DNA from: Tritrichomonas musculus | Taxonomy: Eukaryota; Parabasalia; Tritrichomonadida; Tritrichomonadidae | Reading direction: 5' to 3' | Assembly: GCA_039105265.1 (NCBI GenBank) | Contig: JAPFFF010000049.1 | Location: 558,001-622,000 of the forward strand | DNA: 64,000 nt | Shown: piece after piece, positions 1-9,443 of the stretch | Layout of the letters: each line of letters begins with the position of its first letter | Numbering within the stretch: the stretch's first letter is position 1 | The notes under the pieces: generated by a model | What the model was told of the DNA's origin: nothing | Databases searched by the model: none | Seen by the model: only the letters and a program-made list of their open reading frames with translations | Position numbers and translations under genes: made by a program

Positions 1-1581
1 GAAAAAGGTTTTATCAAATTAGATTTAGAAATGAAACTCAAATTAGATAAAAGTTTCGCAAATGCAACGGCATTAAATCCTTGTAAACATCTAAATTATA
101 TCTTTATTGGTTTCAAAAATGCAGCAGAAATTATATCTGAATTACAATTTTGGGTTGATGGAAAATTAATTAATGGTTATCATCAAAGTGAAATGATTAA
201 AGAAACTTTTGCATATAATTCAATTCGACCAAAAGATTCCAAAAATAATGCAGCTCATGCTCATTCATTATGGGAAAGTGTCAATTGTATGAGTCCAAAT
301 GTTGCAGGTGTTTATGTTCCTCTCATTGCATTCCAGCCTGATACCATAGTTCCTGTTCATATGGAATTGAATATACCATTTACAGATTTGTTAGCTTTAC
401 AAGCTTGGAGATTGTATCCAAATAGAATTTTAGGTGAAATTGAAATAGAAGTCAAATTTTCTCTTGATGCTCTTGTTTGGTGTCAACTTCAACCTAAAAA
501 TGTTGGTGAAATCAAAAGATTTTGGGGATGGATAGACTCTGGGCAATTAGAATATGATGCACCAATATTGCCTATTTTAAATCACTTTTCTCAATACCGA
601 GATGAAATCATAACTGTCAAAGCTGTGAAACATGTTGCAAACGACAGTATTAAAACCGAGGATATTACAGGTGGTGATAATCAAGAGTCTTATCCATGTG
701 TATCAACAGTCTTAGCTGCGAAAAATGCACAAAACATAAATTACTGGCATGTTCAGATGAATAAGCTCAATCTCACGAATGATGATGTGACAATAGTGAA
801 ATGTCGATCGAATTGTAGTGGATTTGGAGTCAAACCTGATGTAATTGAATCATTAATGACAACATTACAAGAACCAATCATCATTCCATCACAAGAATTA
901 ACCAAATATCAATTTGATATGAGGGTAACAGGAGGAAGGATTGATATTTCAAAATCTGTTCCATTAAAGAATGCAACAAATATAACAATGATGTTTCCAG
1001 CAAAAACTACTCATTGTACTGTTTATAAAAATGTTATGTTGGAGCAATGTTGGTTATCAGTCAATAAAAAGAAATATCCAGAAACTTATTTTGATAATAT
1101 TTGGGATGGAAGATTTGTTCAATATCAATTAATGGCAAATGAATTAGATGGAAATATTGAACCAACAGATGAATTTGTTGAATCAATCTCAAAACCAATC
1201 AATAATGTTTATCCAAAACATATGCGTCTGGATAGTGATCCAGCTGAGAATGTGAGATTCTTTATGTCCCCATTTGATAACACAAGTTTCGGAATCAATT
1301 TTCAACTAGAACGTGGAAATTCTGGTTATGTTTTCGATGGCGTTGATTCTGGAAATCAAGCAGTGTCAATTGAATTCAAAGGAAATTTGATTAATGATGA
1401 TGTTAATAACGCATATCTGTATCCAGATTTCAATGTCTCTGCGACAAATGGGGTAACAATATCAAATCAAAAACAAACCCCAATTCCAGAAATGTGGATT
1501 TGTTCTGATACTTATTGGACTTGGTCAATTCAAGATGGAGTTCAATATTACCCACGAGGAAGACCAACTGGTTATGACTAA
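1..1581 (+). CDS. Polinton major capsid-like protein, first copy (5' end outside window)
   Basis: The frame is open from base 1, so the first ATG at 31 is probably internal and the gene begins left of the window. The protein is about 40-45% identical by eye to the one at 5200-6795, sharing the stretches IPFTDLLALQAWRLYPN, NGYHQSEMIKETFAYNSIR, RFVQYQLMANELDG and MWICSDTYWTWSIQDGVQY. Length (over 525 residues), beta-rich composition, duplicate copies and position at the head of a structural block fit the double jelly-roll major capsid protein of Polintons. No fold search was possible, so the capsid call is inference. It could instead be another abundant structural protein. No Myb/Inr-type promoter is visible in the part seen. 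Confidence 0.6.
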   Translation, partial: EKGFIKLDLEMKLKLDKSFANATALNPCKHLNYIFIGFKNAAEIISELQFWVDGKLINGYHQSEMIKETFAYNSIRPKDSKNNAAHAHSLWESVNCMSPNVAGVYVPLIAFQPDTIVPVHMELNIPFTDLLALQAWRLYPNRILGEIEIEVKFSLDALVWCQLQPKNVGEIKRFWGWIDSGQLEYDAPILPILNHFSQYRDEIITVKAVKHVANDSIKTEDITGGDNQESYPCVSTVLAAKNAQNINYWHVQMNKLNLTNDDVTIVKCRSNCSGFGVKPDVIESLMTTLQEPIIIPSQELTKYQFDMRVTGGRIDISKSVPLKNATNITMMFPAKTTHCTVYKNVMLEQCWLSVNKKKYPETYFDNIWDGRFVQYQLMANELDGNIEPTDEFVESISKPINNVYPKHMRLDSDPAENVRFFMSPFDNTSFGINFQLERGNSGYVFDGVDSGNQAVSIEFKGNLINDDVNNAYLYPDFNVSATNGVTISNQKQTPIPEMWICSDTYWTWSIQDGVQYYPRGRPTGYD

Positions 1582-1857
1582 GATAAGATCTAAATTTTTT
1601 TTGCAAGATCAAATGACTTATCAAAACGCTCAATTTAGAAACTTTGGAAACGATGAAGGTGACAATTTAAACTTTTTCAATGAACATTTAAGAAATTTGG
1701 TAGCAAAAAATGGAGGTGATAATACTTTTGCTATGTATTGTGAAGATTTCCATGATCATGATATTCCAATTGAAAAATTTTCCGAAAGAACTCGAATAAA
1801 ACTAACTCACCCAAATCATACAATATCTCAAATAGAAAAAAGTTTTATTGAAATGAC
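1574..1857 (+). CDS. 5' part of the second capsid-like gene, left of the nested insertion
   Basis: An ATG at 1574 overlaps the stop of the preceding capsid-like gene and opens a frame that runs into the nested element at 1858. Just before the insertion it reads IEKSFIEMT. This resembles EKGFIKLDLEM at the same place in the first capsid copy (window bases 1-33), so this stretch belongs to the second capsid-like gene. The remainder lies to the right of the insertion. The stretch before that resemblance has no visible counterpart in the window, because the equivalent part of the first copy is outside it. Confidence 0.5.
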
Positions 1858-2196
1858 AGTAGTATCTAGTTGTCATGATTCCTGGTCCAAGGCCCAGGAC
1901 TCCTGACAACCCCCGTGAATGCCTCCACCCTGCCGAAACGCCCTCTAAAACACCCGTTAGCGTGACTCCTGACAACCCCCGTGAATGTCTCCACCCTGCC
2001 GAAACGACCCTAAAAACACCCGTTAGCGTGACTCCAACGACTACCTCTTACACGGCTCCTCCATGCCGAAACGACCCTAAAAACACCCGTTAGCGTGACT
2101 CCAACGACTACCTCTTACACGGCTCCTCCATGCCGAAACGACACATCCTCAATGGCACATCCTCAGTGGAGTGACGGCTTCGGGGATCGATCATGA
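1858..2196 (+). repeat. Left terminal inverted repeat of the nested element
   Basis: Matches 4861-5199 in inverse orientation over 339 bp. Inside it are about four tandem units of roughly 67 bp, in two versions. One contains CCGTGAATGCCTCCACCCTG and the other contains CTACCTCTTACACGGCTCC; each ends in a shared CACCCGTTAGCGTGACTCC. The 72-codon open frame here is a by-product of the repeat, as the same frame recurs in the right copy. Confidence 0.9.
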
Positions 2197-2225
2197 CCAC
2201 CCCATAACCACACTTTTTATCAGGT

Positions 2226-3782
2226 ATGAAAGAAATGAACTACAACCAATCCGTCGAAATCGATGACGCAAACGTAGTCGACTACAACCATCTGAGACGA
2301 TTAGCTCGTATGCTGGACATCAGCAACGATGACATCCGCGAATCATACAACACAGTCAAACGTAGACTGGGTATCAAAAAGAGGGTCACTGAGAAGATAT
2401 TCAACCAAAACAAGTCCCGTTTCGTGGATGAGTTAGTCTATATCATCGTCGATAGAGCCCTTGAACTTGGTTACAGCAACGATGACACCAAATTCATGTC
2501 CTTCTACAACTTCGCGAAGGGATATCAAGCTGGGATGCATGCAAAAGCTCCTTCTGCACCAGATTTTGAACTTCCACCACCATCAAGGTATATCGATAGT
2601 GATGTCTACAAACAACGTATTCAGAAGAAAGCCGATGACGAGTTCTTCGGTAATCCAACCGAATACAACGACACCTTCGTCAGGGAACAACACCGAAAGA
2701 AGATTCATCTCCCAATGGATTCCTACGATTCACGCAGCAAAGAACAGCGTAGACTCAGATTCGATAGGGAACTCCATAAACGAGATACGTCCGCGATCAA
2801 AGAGCACATCAACGACATCAAAGAGTTCTGGAGAACCCAATCGTTGAAGAAGACCCAAATCGAGAAAGACCTTGAAGAATTCGATATCTGGACCCCAGAT
2901 GAACGTCGTGAAGAGAACATCAACAACCTCAAATCCTTCAGGGAATGGAAAGAACTGAGCAATGAGCAGCAGAGAATCGTTGACGATATCATGGAACAAC
3001 TCGAAAGAAATCCACATCGATGGACCATCAATTTCGAAGAGCTCAACAACAAGGGTCGTAAGCAGTTGTTCCCTCGATTGAAAGAGTTCTTCGAAGAACT
3101 CATGGAGAATACACCCATCATCGAGATGTACAAGATCCAGTTCAAAGTGAATGGTGAGTGGAAGTCCAAACCGTTAACTCCCAAAGTAATGAACAAACTT
3201 ATGGAGAACCTCATTGAACAGAACTTCATCTTCGACCTCGAAGACATCATCCCAGATTACTTCTATGAAGAAGGTGGTGAAGAACTCCCTACTTGGTCCC
3301 TCTTTACGGAGCTCAGTTTCAGCCCCTACCAAAAGTACGACGGTAACAAAGATCGTGGTGGTGACTTCTTTCCATACTTGACCATCCCGAACACTCCCAA
3401 AGTATTAGTCGATTACCTCAAACGTTTCCAGATATTCGACTCATTGATTGACGACAAGGGTAAACAACGATGTGAACTCAATGACTGTTGCTTCGTCTAT
3501 GCACTCATGATGACCGATTGCTATGATGAACCAACCCTAAACCAGATTCGTTTACGTATCCAGAATCGATACCTGTCGCAGGGTTCCATAGAGAAGATCT
3601 GTCAAGAGTTTCACATCCATATCAAGTTGTCGTACATCGATGAAGACACTGCCGGAAAGAACAAGAAACAGACGAATCGTACCACTAAGAAAAATGGTTC
3701 ACGACCACCCTACTATGGAGTTCCCATTGAAGAAGTCCTTAACAACAGAGTTTTTGCATGTTGCCCAGGAATGGTGGTGTGA
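2226..3782 (+). CDS. Polymerase-B N-terminal-region-like protein of the nested element
   Basis: 518 residues. The stretch around residues 390-480 closely matches the polymerase gene at 20483-22519, sharing LNDCCF, LNQIRLRIQNRYLSQ and a following YIDE/YIDD. The family is therefore the N-terminal, pre-exonuclease part of Polinton polymerase B. The exonuclease and polymerase motifs themselves are not present, so no activity is expected. Codons are much richer in G and C at third positions than in the surrounding element. The 3' end overlaps the converging gene at 3713-4432 by 70 bp. The upstream Inr-like stretch is CACTTTTTATCAGGT, just inside the left inverted repeat. Confidence 0.65.
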   Translation: MKEMNYNQSVEIDDANVVDYNHLRRLARMLDISNDDIRESYNTVKRRLGIKKRVTEKIFNQNKSRFVDELVYIIVDRALELGYSNDDTKFMSFYNFAKGYQAGMHAKAPSAPDFELPPPSRYIDSDVYKQRIQKKADDEFFGNPTEYNDTFVREQHRKKIHLPMDSYDSRSKEQRRLRFDRELHKRDTSAIKEHINDIKEFWRTQSLKKTQIEKDLEEFDIWTPDERREENINNLKSFREWKELSNEQQRIVDDIMEQLERNPHRWTINFEELNNKGRKQLFPRLKEFFEELMENTPIIEMYKIQFKVNGEWKSKPLTPKVMNKLMENLIEQNFIFDLEDIIPDYFYEEGGEELPTWSLFTELSFSPYQKYDGNKDRGGDFFPYLTIPNTPKVLVDYLKRFQIFDSLIDDKGKQRCELNDCCFVYALMMTDCYDEPTLNQIRLRIQNRYLSQGSIEKICQEFHIHIKLSYIDEDTAGKNKKQTNRTTKKNGSRPPYYGVPIEEVLNNRVFACCPGMVV

Positions 3783-4432
3783 TGGGCATCTTCGATCTGA
3801 GCGATAGCAGCATTGAAGGCATCAGTGAAGACGTACTTATTGAACATCTCGTAAGCGGATTGTTTACGAGGCTTCTTCATTCGATAGCCACTCTTGGGGT
3901 TCTCCAATACGTTCTGGTACCATTGAGGAGTCTGAGAAAGGTTAGTTCCGATGACGGTACCTACTTGACGGATTTGCTCAGGATGTTGTGCACTATCGTA
4001 GTCAAAGTAGGTGACACCCAATGTGTCATTGATGAAGCCACGTTTCGTGATGGCTTTACCATCATGTCGTCGCTTATATTCAGCACGAGATGCTTTGTCG
4101 GGATATGTTGAATGGTATGCCAAAGTGTTTGGCCAGTCGGATTGGACTGTTGTGTATCCGTTCGCGTAGACTGGGTTGTTGTTCTTGTCGACGATGATTA
4201 CATCAGGGACACCATCGTTGTTGACATCAGGCATGTTATTCAGAACGGCAGGTCCATTAACATCGAGCTTCTTGAGTGCCCATCGACTATTCGGATTCGA
4301 ATGATTGTGCTTCTCGACCAAACTTTGAGCACCTTGTGGAGAGATGAGGCTGTTCATGCGCTTCACGTCTTGTTTCAACCCAAGGACAATGTCCATCAGT
4401 TCTTTCATTCCGGTTTTACCCTTCGAGGTCAT
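3713..4432 (-). CDS. Unrecognised nested-element protein, 239 residues
   Basis: Starts MTSKGKTGMKELMDIV with a short coiled-coil-like N-terminus. A central segment reads NNDGVPDVIIVDKNNNPVYA, a D-x-N-x-D-G type loop reminiscent of calcium-binding repeats, followed by a basic C-terminal third. It is well formed and has the same GC-rich codon use as the other frames of the nested element. I cannot assign a family. It is probably a Polinton structural or accessory protein, since non-autonomous derivatives usually keep pieces of the parent element, but that is inference. Confidence 0.5.
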   Translation of the reverse strand: MTSKGKTGMKELMDIVLGLKQDVKRMNSLISPQGAQSLVEKHNHSNPNSRWALKKLDVNGPAVLNNMPDVNNDGVPDVIIVDKNNNPVYANGYTTVQSDWPNTLAYHSTYPDKASRAEYKRRHDGKAITKRGFINDTLGVTYFDYDSAQHPEQIRQVGTVIGTNLSQTPQWYQNVLENPKSGYRMKKPRKQSAYEMFNKYVFTDAFNAAIAQIEDAHHTTIPGQHAKTLLLRTSSMGTP

Positions 4433-4502
4433 TTGGTTTCGACTAAAAAGTTGGTAGGTTGGTAACGAGATCGTGATCGAGGACTCAAAAAATAGAACCT
4501 GT

Positions 4503-4838
4503 TTACGAAGACCTTATGGGTGGGATCTCTAAAGCGTTCATCGATTGGGTTCGTTCAAGAAACTTATCAGAGACGTAGATAGCGGTGGACTTCTTGTCGT
4601 CAGTTCGTACGCGGAATACTAGTGAAGGACCTGTCTTGCGTGGTTTGACCCTAAAGTAATCTTCCCATGTGGGGTTAAACTTATAGAGCATTCGTTCACT
4701 AGGGCTGAAGAAGTAGTCTCTCGTTCTGAATGTGTGCTTACCGTATGATATCAGACGTTTGACATCGCTTGGCATTGACTCGCTACAGACATGATGGCTA
4801 TCACCGAAGTGGTTATAGTGTTCGTAATAGGTCTCCAT
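4503..4838 (-). CDS. Unrecognised nested-element protein, about 111 residues
   Basis: The frame is open from inside the right inverted repeat; the first ATG is at 4838, giving METYYEHYNHFGDSHH at the start. Histidine- and tyrosine-rich N-terminus, then a mixed region with PSERMLYKFNPTWEDYFR. No family recognised. It follows the same GC-rich codon pattern as its neighbours in the nested element and lies 70 bp upstream of the 239-residue frame on the same strand. Confidence 0.4.
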   Translation of the reverse strand: METYYEHYNHFGDSHHVCSESMPSDVKRLISYGKHTFRTRDYFFSPSERMLYKFNPTWEDYFRVKPRKTGPSLVFRVRTDDKKSTAIYVSDKFLERTQSMNALEIPPIRSS

Positions 4839-4860
4839 TTCATGGTTGATAAAAGTTACT

Positions 4861-5199
4861 TCATGATCGATCCCCGAAGCCGTCACTCCACTGAGGATGT
4901 GCCATTGAGGATGTGTCGTTTCGGCATGGAGGAGCCGTGTAAGAGGTAGTCGTTGGAGTCACGCTAACGGGTGTTTTTAGGGTCGTTTCGGCATGGAGGA
5001 GCCGTGTAAGAGGTAGTCGTTGGAGTCACGCTAACGGGTGTTTTTAGGGTCGTTTCGGCAGGGTGGAGACATTCACGGGGGTTGTCAGGAGTCACGCTAA
5101 CGGGTGTTTTAGAGGGCGTTTCGGCAGGGTGGAGGCATTCACGGGGGTTGTCAGGAGTCCTGGGCCTTGGACCAGGAATCATGACAACTAGATACTACT
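4861..5199 (-). repeat. Right terminal inverted repeat of the nested element
   Basis: The inverse copy of 1858-2196, including the roughly 67-bp tandem units. The inner edge in both copies is GATCGATC next to TCATGA. The outer edge is ACTACT, directly followed by the 5-bp duplication ATGAC, which here also supplies an ATG. Confidence 0.9.
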
Positions 5200-6795
5200 A
5201 TGACAGTTGAATTTGAAGTTGGATTATCAGAGCATTTACCGAAATTAAATTATTTTACACAAACTGGATCATCTCCCAATTACATTTATTCAAATCGAGA
5301 CAAAGCACAAATAAATCAAATATTTGTTGGTTTTAAAGATGCTGTTGAAATTATTGATGAAGCTAGATTTTATGTTGATGGGAAATTGGTTCAAAATTAT
5401 CATCAAACAGAAATGATTCGTGAATCTTATGCATATAATTCAATTCGTTCAAAGGAATCAAAACAAAATTCACCTCATTCTCATACGTTATGGGAAAAAG
5501 TTTGTAATTTATCTCCTAATGTTTGTGGATGCTACATTCCAATATCTGATTTATGTTGGGAAAATGACCATACGATAAAATGGGTTCCAATTCGATTAGA
5601 GTTAATCATTCCATTCACAGATCAGTTAGCTTTACAAGCTTGGAGATTGTATCCAAATCAAATATTAGGTGAAATAGAAGAAGAAGTAAGATTTTCTTTG
5701 GATGGTTTAGTTTGGTGTCAAGTTCCTCCTCAAAAAGTTGGAGACCGTCAGAAAAAGAAATTGTATTATCAAATGATTGAATATCATTCTCCTGAAGTTC
5801 CAATAACAAATCGCTTTTTACAAATTGGTCAATTAGGAAGGATTGTTTCATCTTTTGAAGTCAATATTGTTAAAAATAGCGTTGATGTCTCCAAAGTTTT
5901 TGCTGGAACATCATCAACACTTTGGAAATTAAATAATTACAATGAGAGCAGTACGACGGCTGAATCAAATACAACAATGAATCAAGTTTTTTGTGGAGTT
6001 ATGGAAAATCGTTTAATTGTTAATCCAAAATCAATAAAAATCACAGTTGGACGATCAAATTTGTTTGGATTTGGAATAAAACCATCTGTTGTTGAAGGAT
6101 TGATGCCAACTTTACAAGAACCATTAATAATTCCATCTCAAGAATTAACAAGAGTAATTTTTGATACAACTGTCGGAGATGATGAAATAAATTTAATTAA
6201 ATCTATGCCTTTGAAAAATGCAACAAATATAACATTTATGTTTCCAAGATATGCAAATGATATTACAGTATATAGAAATATAATGTATGCAAATGTTCGA
6301 TTAATAATAGATAAGAAATTGTATCCTCAAGTTGAATTTGCTAATACTTGGAATGGAAGATTTGTTCAATATCAATTAATGGCAAATGAATTAGATGGAA
6401 TTGAAGCAACTCCAGAATATTTAGAATCTATTTGTCAACCTTTGAATAACATAATAATTGAAAACTCTCAAATTAGAGGAGATATTAATTTCAAAAATAG
6501 TTATTATGATGATACAAATTTCGGAATTAATTTCCAATTAGAACGTGGAAATTCGGGTTATGTTTTCGATGGTATAGATACTGATAATCATGAAGCTTTA
6601 ATAAAATTTCATGCTGATTGTATCTTTGATTGGGGTCATAAACAAGAAAATAGTTATCTTTTCCCTACCTACGATGTTAATGTAAGAAATTTTTGCAAAC
6701 CAGAAATGTGGATTTGTTCTGATACTTATTGGACTTGGTCAATTCAAGATGGTGTTCAATATCATGATGAAGGAGTACCAAGTGGCTATAAATAA
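5200..6795 (+). CDS. Second capsid-like gene, part right of the nested insertion
   Basis: 531 residues, paralogous to 1-1581. Shared stretches include IPFTDQLALQAWRLYPNQ, FGIKPSVVEGLMPTLQEP, IIPSQELT, GRFVQYQLMANELDG and FGINFQLERGNSGYVFDG. The ATG at 5200 is made by the 5-bp target duplication of the nested element, so it is not the native start of this gene. Family call: Polinton double jelly-roll major capsid protein, by length, duplication and gene neighbourhood. Two side-by-side capsid paralogues in one element are unusual; they could form alternative or mixed capsids, or one may be a decaying spare. Confidence 0.55.
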   Translation: MTVEFEVGLSEHLPKLNYFTQTGSSPNYIYSNRDKAQINQIFVGFKDAVEIIDEARFYVDGKLVQNYHQTEMIRESYAYNSIRSKESKQNSPHSHTLWEKVCNLSPNVCGCYIPISDLCWENDHTIKWVPIRLELIIPFTDQLALQAWRLYPNQILGEIEEEVRFSLDGLVWCQVPPQKVGDRQKKKLYYQMIEYHSPEVPITNRFLQIGQLGRIVSSFEVNIVKNSVDVSKVFAGTSSTLWKLNNYNESSTTAESNTTMNQVFCGVMENRLIVNPKSIKITVGRSNLFGFGIKPSVVEGLMPTLQEPLIIPSQELTRVIFDTTVGDDEINLIKSMPLKNATNITFMFPRYANDITVYRNIMYANVRLIIDKKLYPQVEFANTWNGRFVQYQLMANELDGIEATPEYLESICQPLNNIIIENSQIRGDINFKNSYYDDTNFGINFQLERGNSGYVFDGIDTDNHEALIKFHADCIFDWGHKQENSYLFPTYDVNVRNFCKPEMWICSDTYWTWSIQDGVQYHDEGVPSGYK

Positions 6796-6819
6796 AGATT
6801 TTTATTTGAATAGAAAAAT

Positions 6820-7305
6820 ATGTCGACATTAATTTCATATAACATTGATCCAAATTTAAATATTCAACCATTAAAAATTCATAAAACTTATTATCCTGTA
6901 CAAGGTTGGAAATTAACAACAAAGGAACAACAAGAACAAAATTTATCAGAATGTTTAACGGTTGATCACTTTTATTTTGAAAATGATAGATTTGCTTTTA
7001 AATATCCATCAGAGTTTCATACTCCAACTCAAGGTCAAGATCGATATATAATCTTTCAATATTGTTATTGTGTTGTTAATAAGCATACTGCATCAAATTA
7101 TACTGTTCATGCAAGTTTTGTTCCTCGAAATAATTATTGTGACAGTCTAGTTTATGTTGCAAATTTACAAGTTCCTGATGATAATAGAAAATATTTAATT
7201 GATTCGAATGTCAAACAAGGTTTTATAGTTTGGTTTAAAGATACAGAAACAAGAAAAATAATAGTTCCTGATTATTTCATTTTGTTCTTGAAATTAGAAT
7301 ATTGA
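6820..7305 (+). CDS. Small structural protein, possible minor capsid
   Basis: 161 residues, starting MSTLISYNIDPNLNI, with no signal peptide or membrane segment. Predicted mostly beta by composition (many Y, F, V, T). It lies 24 bp after the second capsid-like gene and ends just before the next structural gene. Polintons normally encode a single jelly-roll minor capsid (penton) protein next to the major capsid gene; size and location fit, though this is shorter than most. The assignment is inference only, with no diagnostic motif. Confidence 0.4.
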   Translation: MSTLISYNIDPNLNIQPLKIHKTYYPVQGWKLTTKEQQEQNLSECLTVDHFYFENDRFAFKYPSEFHTPTQGQDRYIIFQYCYCVVNKHTASNYTVHASFVPRNNYCDSLVYVANLQVPDDNRKYLIDSNVKQGFIVWFKDTETRKIIVPDYFILFLKLEY

Positions 7306-7340
7306 ATCAATTTTATTTTTGGTGCGAAAATAAAAATTTA

Positions 7341-9416
7341 ATGACAGGTGTTTGGACCGATACAGATTTCAAATTAATGACTGCAAGTGGTGGGACTGAT
7401 GCGAGTTTATTTGTGTTGAAAGAAAATGGTGAGGCGTCAAATTTAATAATAAAATACCCAAAAGATGAGGAAGAGAAAAAGAAAGGAGAAAGAACAGCAA
7501 CAATCACGACAGATGAAATTGTTGAATATATCCTCGATAATCTTAATACATCAAAAACCAAATTTGTTTTGAAAGATGGTGGTACAGTTCAAAATTTAAA
7601 AATCAAATTTAATGTAATAGAGGGATCAACTGGATATAATAGTGAAATGACTTCTGATAAATTAGGGAGAGATCTTACTTCAGTTGTGAATAAAACGAAA
7701 TATTTAAATTCAGCATTGGATGGAGCAACTGGAGAGTTTAAGTTAAATTCTTCGGACAATAAAATTCAAATATCAACAAATGCCCTTGTGAATTTTTTCA
7801 ATCTCTGGTCAAAAATAAATTTATCTTACTCATCAGAAGATGATCCAGATGATATCCAAGATTTAGGAAATCATGTAACTTTTTCAGAACCGCTATATCT
7901 TTCCAACTTTTTACGATTTACAGTAACAATGCCGAATCCAAAAAAACCGGTCGATGATGATGGAAACCGAAAATATTATGATTATATATTGGATCTTCAA
8001 TTTGTAGCAAAAGCAGCCTTTTGGAATATGAAAAGTGCAATAAATCAAAATCAATATGCAATGGCAAAAATAGGAGCTCCAAAGACTTTTCGAGCTGCAC
8101 CTCAATTATTAACAGAAGATGAGGAAGATCCAAAAACAATCACAATTGAGTCCTATGAGAAGATGTTGCAAGAAATTGATGATGATTGGAAATTGTATAT
8201 GGATTATATATTTTCTCAATTGAATCAAAGTTTTGAAGATCAACTTGAATACTTAATTGATAACAAAGAATTTGGTAAATTTTGGAGAAATTCAATATTT
8301 GTCGAAAATAATTTAAATAATATTCCATTACAACCATTACGACCTCAAACATTAGCAGGGTATGGGTTTATAACTTTTGATATGAGTAATCTTGAAGCTG
8401 CTGATGGTGTTATGTTAACTTCTTTTATATCAGCCGAATACAATAATTCATCATTAATAATTACCATTTATGATTATGAGAGTTCACATTTTATTTTCCA
8501 TATCTTTGATCGAAAACGTTCAAAAATAAACTATCAAATTAAATTCATTGATTATGTTATCGAATGTAAAATAACAAATAATGAATTAACTGTTAAATCA
8601 AATCAAAATAATATAGACAGTTCATCATTTGTAATTGAAAATCATAACCTAAAAATAACCTTAAATGGTATATTTGAACTAAAATTAGAAGAAACTGAAG
8701 CCGATAAAAAATATTGTGAAGAACACCAATATGAAACAGATTCTGGAGAGGAAAGAAATTTAGAAAATCGAATTGTTGGTTATTACCTTGCTCCTTTGAA
8801 TGAGAATTTCAAAAATTATTTAACCACTCTTGGAGGTTCTATAGATTTTGATACATTAACTAGAATAACAAATTTAGAAAATACAATGAAAAATTATACA
8901 GAAAGGGTATCAACCTTAGAATCAAATGTTGATCAAATTGGAAATGTATTTTCTGCTGATACTACTGAGAGTCAAGAATATCGAAATAAAGAAGGTTTTG
9001 TCATAAATAATAAAGCTCAAACATTGGCATTAAATGAGGAAAAACCAGTTGTATTAACATTTGAAGAAAAATTAAAGAAATGGCAAGACGAAGAACTAGA
9101 TCAATTAAAATGGTTAAATCAAGGAATCAAAGAGATTTGGTCATTTTGTTCTGGTATTTCAGAAGATTTATCTCGATTAGAAGAGAATCAATGTCAATGT
9201 GGAGGTAATAATAATAATGAGAATGAGAATGTTGATGAAATATTAACTGAATTAGAACGTAAATGTCAAAATATTGAAACTGATCTAACTTTTGAAAATT
9301 TGACAACCGAGAATCGAATTAAGATCTTAGAAGATAAAACTAAAAATATTGAATGTGATAAATTTTATGATAGTAGAATTCAGTTATTAGAAGAAAAATG
9401 TTCCACAATTGAGTAA
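7341..9416 (+). CDS. Large structural-type protein with coiled-coil C-terminus
   Basis: The frame is open from 7302, but the first ATG is at 7341, which gives 691 residues and separates the gene from the previous stop by 35 bp. The N-terminal half is beta-rich (FVLKENGEASNLIIKYPKDE; FVLKDGGTVQNLKIKFNV, a possible internal duplication). The last 180 residues contain heptad patterns such as ITNLENTMKNYTERVSTLES and LERKCQNIETDL. Lies between the capsid-like genes and the fibre-like gene on the same strand. Probably a virion protein; no family recognised. Confidence 0.5.
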   Translation: MTGVWTDTDFKLMTASGGTDASLFVLKENGEASNLIIKYPKDEEEKKKGERTATITTDEIVEYILDNLNTSKTKFVLKDGGTVQNLKIKFNVIEGSTGYNSEMTSDKLGRDLTSVVNKTKYLNSALDGATGEFKLNSSDNKIQISTNALVNFFNLWSKINLSYSSEDDPDDIQDLGNHVTFSEPLYLSNFLRFTVTMPNPKKPVDDDGNRKYYDYILDLQFVAKAAFWNMKSAINQNQYAMAKIGAPKTFRAAPQLLTEDEEDPKTITIESYEKMLQEIDDDWKLYMDYIFSQLNQSFEDQLEYLIDNKEFGKFWRNSIFVENNLNNIPLQPLRPQTLAGYGFITFDMSNLEAADGVMLTSFISAEYNNSSLIITIYDYESSHFIFHIFDRKRSKINYQIKFIDYVIECKITNNELTVKSNQNNIDSSSFVIENHNLKITLNGIFELKLEETEADKKYCEEHQYETDSGEERNLENRIVGYYLAPLNENFKNYLTTLGGSIDFDTLTRITNLENTMKNYTERVSTLESNVDQIGNVFSADTTESQEYRNKEGFVINNKAQTLALNEEKPVVLTFEEKLKKWQDEELDQLKWLNQGIKEIWSFCSGISEDLSRLEENQCQCGGNNNNENENVDEILTELERKCQNIETDLTFENLTTENRIKILEDKTKNIECDKFYDSRIQLLEEKCSTIE

Positions 9417-9443
9417 ATCTTATTTTTGTTGCAAATGTAAAAA

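Larger units (their letters stand above)
1858..5199. mobile_element. Nested small Polinton derivative with 339-bp inverted ends
   Basis: A 3,342-bp element inserted in the second capsid-like gene. Its ends are inverted repeats of 339 bp (1858-2196 and 4861-5199) that look identical by eye. It is flanked by a perfect 5-bp target duplication, ATGAC, at 1853-1857 and 5200-5204. It begins AGTAGT and ends ACTACT; AG...CT ends with 5-6 bp duplications are the Polinton pattern. It carries three reading frames, one clearly related to the polymerase gene of the surrounding element, and lacks most Polinton core genes, so it is a non-autonomous remnant. Its GC content and codon choice are distinctly higher than those of the surrounding element, pointing to a different Polinton family. 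The matching ends suggest a recent insertion. Confidence 0.85.

Noticed and set aside
1875-2093. 72-residue proline-rich open frame, repeated at 4964-5182
   Set aside because: It lies entirely in the inverted terminal repeats of the nested element and follows their tandem units; no promoter of its own.
2723-3250. 175-residue minus-strand open frame
   Set aside because: Shadow of the polymerase-like frame of the nested element; serine/leucine-rich mirror composition.
3758-4465. Two 117-residue plus-strand frames
   Set aside because: Antisense to the 239-residue gene whose codon pattern is consistent; no domain features.
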